Below are positions 62,467-64,000 of a DNA stretch of 64,000 bases, one piece after another; the first letter of the stretch is position 1; the number at the start of each line of letters is the position of its first letter. The DNA comes from Planctomycetota bacterium (GTDB taxonomy: Bacteria > Planctomycetota > B15-G4 > JADJEK01). The translations under genes and the position numbers were made by a program. The notes below the pieces were generated by a model. That model saw only the letters and a program-made list of their open reading frames with translations. It was not told where the DNA came from and ran no database searches. The stretch covers positions 744,001 to 808,000 of the forward strand of contig JADJEK010000002.1 in NCBI GenBank assembly GCA_016709145.1. Reading direction: 5' to 3'.

Positions 62467-63618
62467 ATGCTCACGCCGTCGTCGTGGATCGTGCTCGTGT
62501 TCGCCATCACCGTTCCGATGCAAGTCGTGGCCGTCGACGGGACGGACAGCTTGCGAGCCGCTCTGCGCTCCGCGCGACCCGGGCAACGCATCGAGCTCGC
62601 GGCCGGCGAGTACGAAGCGTTGTTCGTCTCCGGTCTCCGCGGCGAGCCCGACGCGCCCATCGTCGTCACGGCCGCCGACCGCGCGCATCCGCCCCGCTTC
62701 GTCGCCGGCGTCCACCTCTCGTCGATCGCGCACGTGACGCTGTCGGACCTCGTGATCGAGCGCGCGACCGCGAACGGACTGAACATCGACGACGGCGGCT
62801 CGATCACCGACGCGTCGCACCACGTGATGCTCGAACGGCTCGTCGTCCGCGACTGCGGCGGGCGCGGCAACGAAGACGGGATCAAGCTGTCGGGCGTCGA
62901 CGACCTGGCGATCACGGAGTGCACCATCGAACGCTGGGGCCGCGGCGGCTCGGGGATCGACATGGTCGGCTGCCATCGCGTCGACGTCACCGCGTGCACG
63001 TTGCGGGACCTCGAGGACACGCCGGCCGCGAGCGGGATCCAATGCAAAGGCGGATCGAGCGACGTCGCGATCCGCCTTTGTCGGTTCGATCACGCCGGAC
63101 AGCGCGCGATCAACGCCGGCGGGTCGACCGGCGAAGCGTTCTTCCGACCACACGACGCGAACTACGAAGCGAAGGCCGTCGTCGTCGAAGGCTGCACGTT
63201 CGTCGGCTCGTTGACCCCGATCGCGTGCGTCGGCGTCGACGGCGTGACGATCCGCTTCAACACGATCGTGACGCCGAGCAAATGGGTCGTGCGCATCCTG
63301 CAAGAGTCGACCGGCGAGCGCTTCGTTCCGAGCCGCGGGGGTTCGTTCACCGACAACTTGATCGTCTACGACGGTGGCGCGGTTCGCGAAGTCGTCAACG
63401 TCGGCCCGGGGACGGAGCCGCTGTCGTTCACGTTCGCGCGCAACCATTGGTACCGCCGCGATGACGCGAAGCGCTCGGTGCCGACGCTGCCGACCCCCGA
63501 GGTCGACGCGCGCGGCGGCGAGGATCCCCGCCTCCGCCCCGATCCGTTCGACGGGGTCGAGGACGCGAGTCCGGTGGCGACCGTCGGGGCACACGCGTTC
63601 GTCGACGCGGAACACTGA
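62467..63618 (+). CDS. Exported right-handed beta-helix protein
   Basis: 383 residues with a signal peptide (SWIVLVFAITVPMQVVAV). After SLRAALRSARPGQRIELAAG the protein follows the parallel beta-helix plan: PIVVTAADRAHPPRFVAGVH, VTLSDLVIERATANGLNIDD, ITECTIERWGRGGSGIDMVG and VDVTACTLRDLEDTPA. A terminal region carries NPGxEDPRLRPD-type wording (GGEDPRLRPDPFDGVEDASP), common at the end of such proteins. The fold is shared by polysaccharide lyases and epimerases; the substrate is unknown. Confidence 0.82.
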   Translation: MLTPSSWIVLVFAITVPMQVVAVDGTDSLRAALRSARPGQRIELAAGEYEALFVSGLRGEPDAPIVVTAADRAHPPRFVAGVHLSSIAHVTLSDLVIERATANGLNIDDGGSITDASHHVMLERLVVRDCGGRGNEDGIKLSGVDDLAITECTIERWGRGGSGIDMVGCHRVDVTACTLRDLEDTPAASGIQCKGGSSDVAIRLCRFDHAGQRAINAGGSTGEAFFRPHDANYEAKAVVVEGCTFVGSLTPIACVGVDGVTIRFNTIVTPSKWVVRILQESTGERFVPSRGGSFTDNLIVYDGGAVREVVNVGPGTEPLSFTFARNHWYRRDDAKRSVPTLPTPEVDARGGEDPRLRPDPFDGVEDASPVATVGAHAFVDAEH

Positions 63619-63654
63619 TCTCCGGCCGACGCCGGAACCGACGCGAATACGCGC

Positions 63655-64000
63655 CTACTCGCGAAGCGATTCGGAGCGGGAACGCCAGACGTACACGAGC
63701 TCGGTCGGACAGTCGATGCGTACGGGTTCGACCGCGAGTTCCGCGGCCCATCGCGCCATCGTCTCCGAGTACTGCGCGCGCATGCCTTTGTCGCGACCGC
63801 CGAGTGACTCGATCGGGAACGACACGACGACGAACCGAGCTCGCACCGCACGCAACACGCGCAACGCACCGCCGCGCTCCTGACGTTCGAGACACGGCAG
63901 AACCTTCAGCAGGAACGCGACGTCGGCGGGCTCGTCGGGTGCGTCGACGAGGACGTCTTGCACTCGTGCGGTGCGTGGCCGACCGACGTGTTCGAGGAAC
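63655..64000 (-). CDS. 16S rRNA methyltransferase, Rmt/FmrO family, C-terminal part
   Basis: The last 115 codons are in the window; the N-terminal part lies beyond the right edge. The sequence DVAFLLKVLPCLERQERGGA, then VRARFVVVSFPIESLGGRDK with GM, then ELVYVWR, matches the C-terminal half of the Rmt/ArmA/FmrO family. These enzymes methylate N7 of G1405 in 16S rRNA and can give aminoglycoside resistance. Chromosomal homologues in environmental bacteria may not confer resistance. The SAM-binding part is not in view, so activity cannot be judged. Confidence 0.85.
   Translation of the reverse strand, partial: FLEHVGRPRTARVQDVLVDAPDEPADVAFLLKVLPCLERQERGGALRVLRAVRARFVVVSFPIESLGGRDKGMRAQYSETMARWAAELAVEPVRIDCPTELVYVWRSRSESLRE

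Overview
The window reads as chromosomal DNA from a high-GC member of the Planctomycetota. The phylum call is an inference. It rests on the many secreted FG-GAP and beta-helix proteins with a shared C-terminal module, an ECF sigma factor paired with a Ser/Thr-kinase stub, a sigma factor fused to a periplasmic-type repeat domain, and a complete MoxR/DUF58/Bat cluster. No rRNA or marker gene is present to fix the lineage more precisely.

Left part (1-20.3 kb, ordinary chromosome). A tripartite efflux pair (adaptor plus RND permease, the latter cut by the window edge) is followed by a secreted FG-GAP protein and the sigma-factor/carboxypeptidase-like fusion. A seven-gene minus-strand operon comes next: MoxR, DUF58, a DUF4381-like membrane protein, BatA, BatB, a BatC-like protein and BatD, nearly all joined by ATGA or GTGA overlaps. 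A thioredoxin-fold/TPR secreted protein, a large parallel beta-helix protein and a small Tat-like secreted protein complete this part.

Middle part (20.3-44.6 kb, accessory mosaic). It starts with a decayed IS4-family element whose transposase carries an N-terminal DruA-like (DUF4338) domain; a 110-bp remnant of a second copy lies at 27.7 kb. Two divergent FG-GAP genes and an intact tRNA-Asn with a strong terminator follow. Beyond the tRNA, base composition and gene content change. This stretch holds a lower-GC operon of three exported proteins, a histone-like AT-hook protein, a PD-(D/E)XK/DUF4268 nuclease and a possible HEPN toxin pair. It also holds an IS21-family element inserted exactly into an FG-GAP gene with a 7-bp target duplication, a RAMA-domain protein, three small exported or membrane proteins, and a ParB/methylase remnant. 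Genes of the two insertion sequences carry several frameshifts, whereas the flanking genes are intact apart from the gene the IS21 splits.

Right part (44.8-64 kb, secreted-protein region). A 1478-residue protein ending in a DUF4056 domain is transcribed away from a tandem pair of closely similar secreted beta-helix proteins. Then come two diverged 504-residue beta-solenoid paralogues that end in the same motif, flanking a PD40 beta-propeller protein. Pieces of a Ser/Thr kinase lie at 57.6 kb and 61.7 kb; the latter sits directly behind its presumed ECF sigma factor. An IPT-domain protein, a tail-fibre-like exported protein, a further beta-helix protein and the C-terminal part of a 16S rRNA methyltransferase of the Rmt/FmrO family close the window.

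Most of the coding capacity is devoted to exported repeat proteins and their assembly or regulation. The strongest candidates for something undescribed are the DUF4056 giant protein with its beta-helix partners, the paired 504-residue solenoids, the membrane-tethered sigma fusion, and the C-terminal module shared by unrelated exported proteins.
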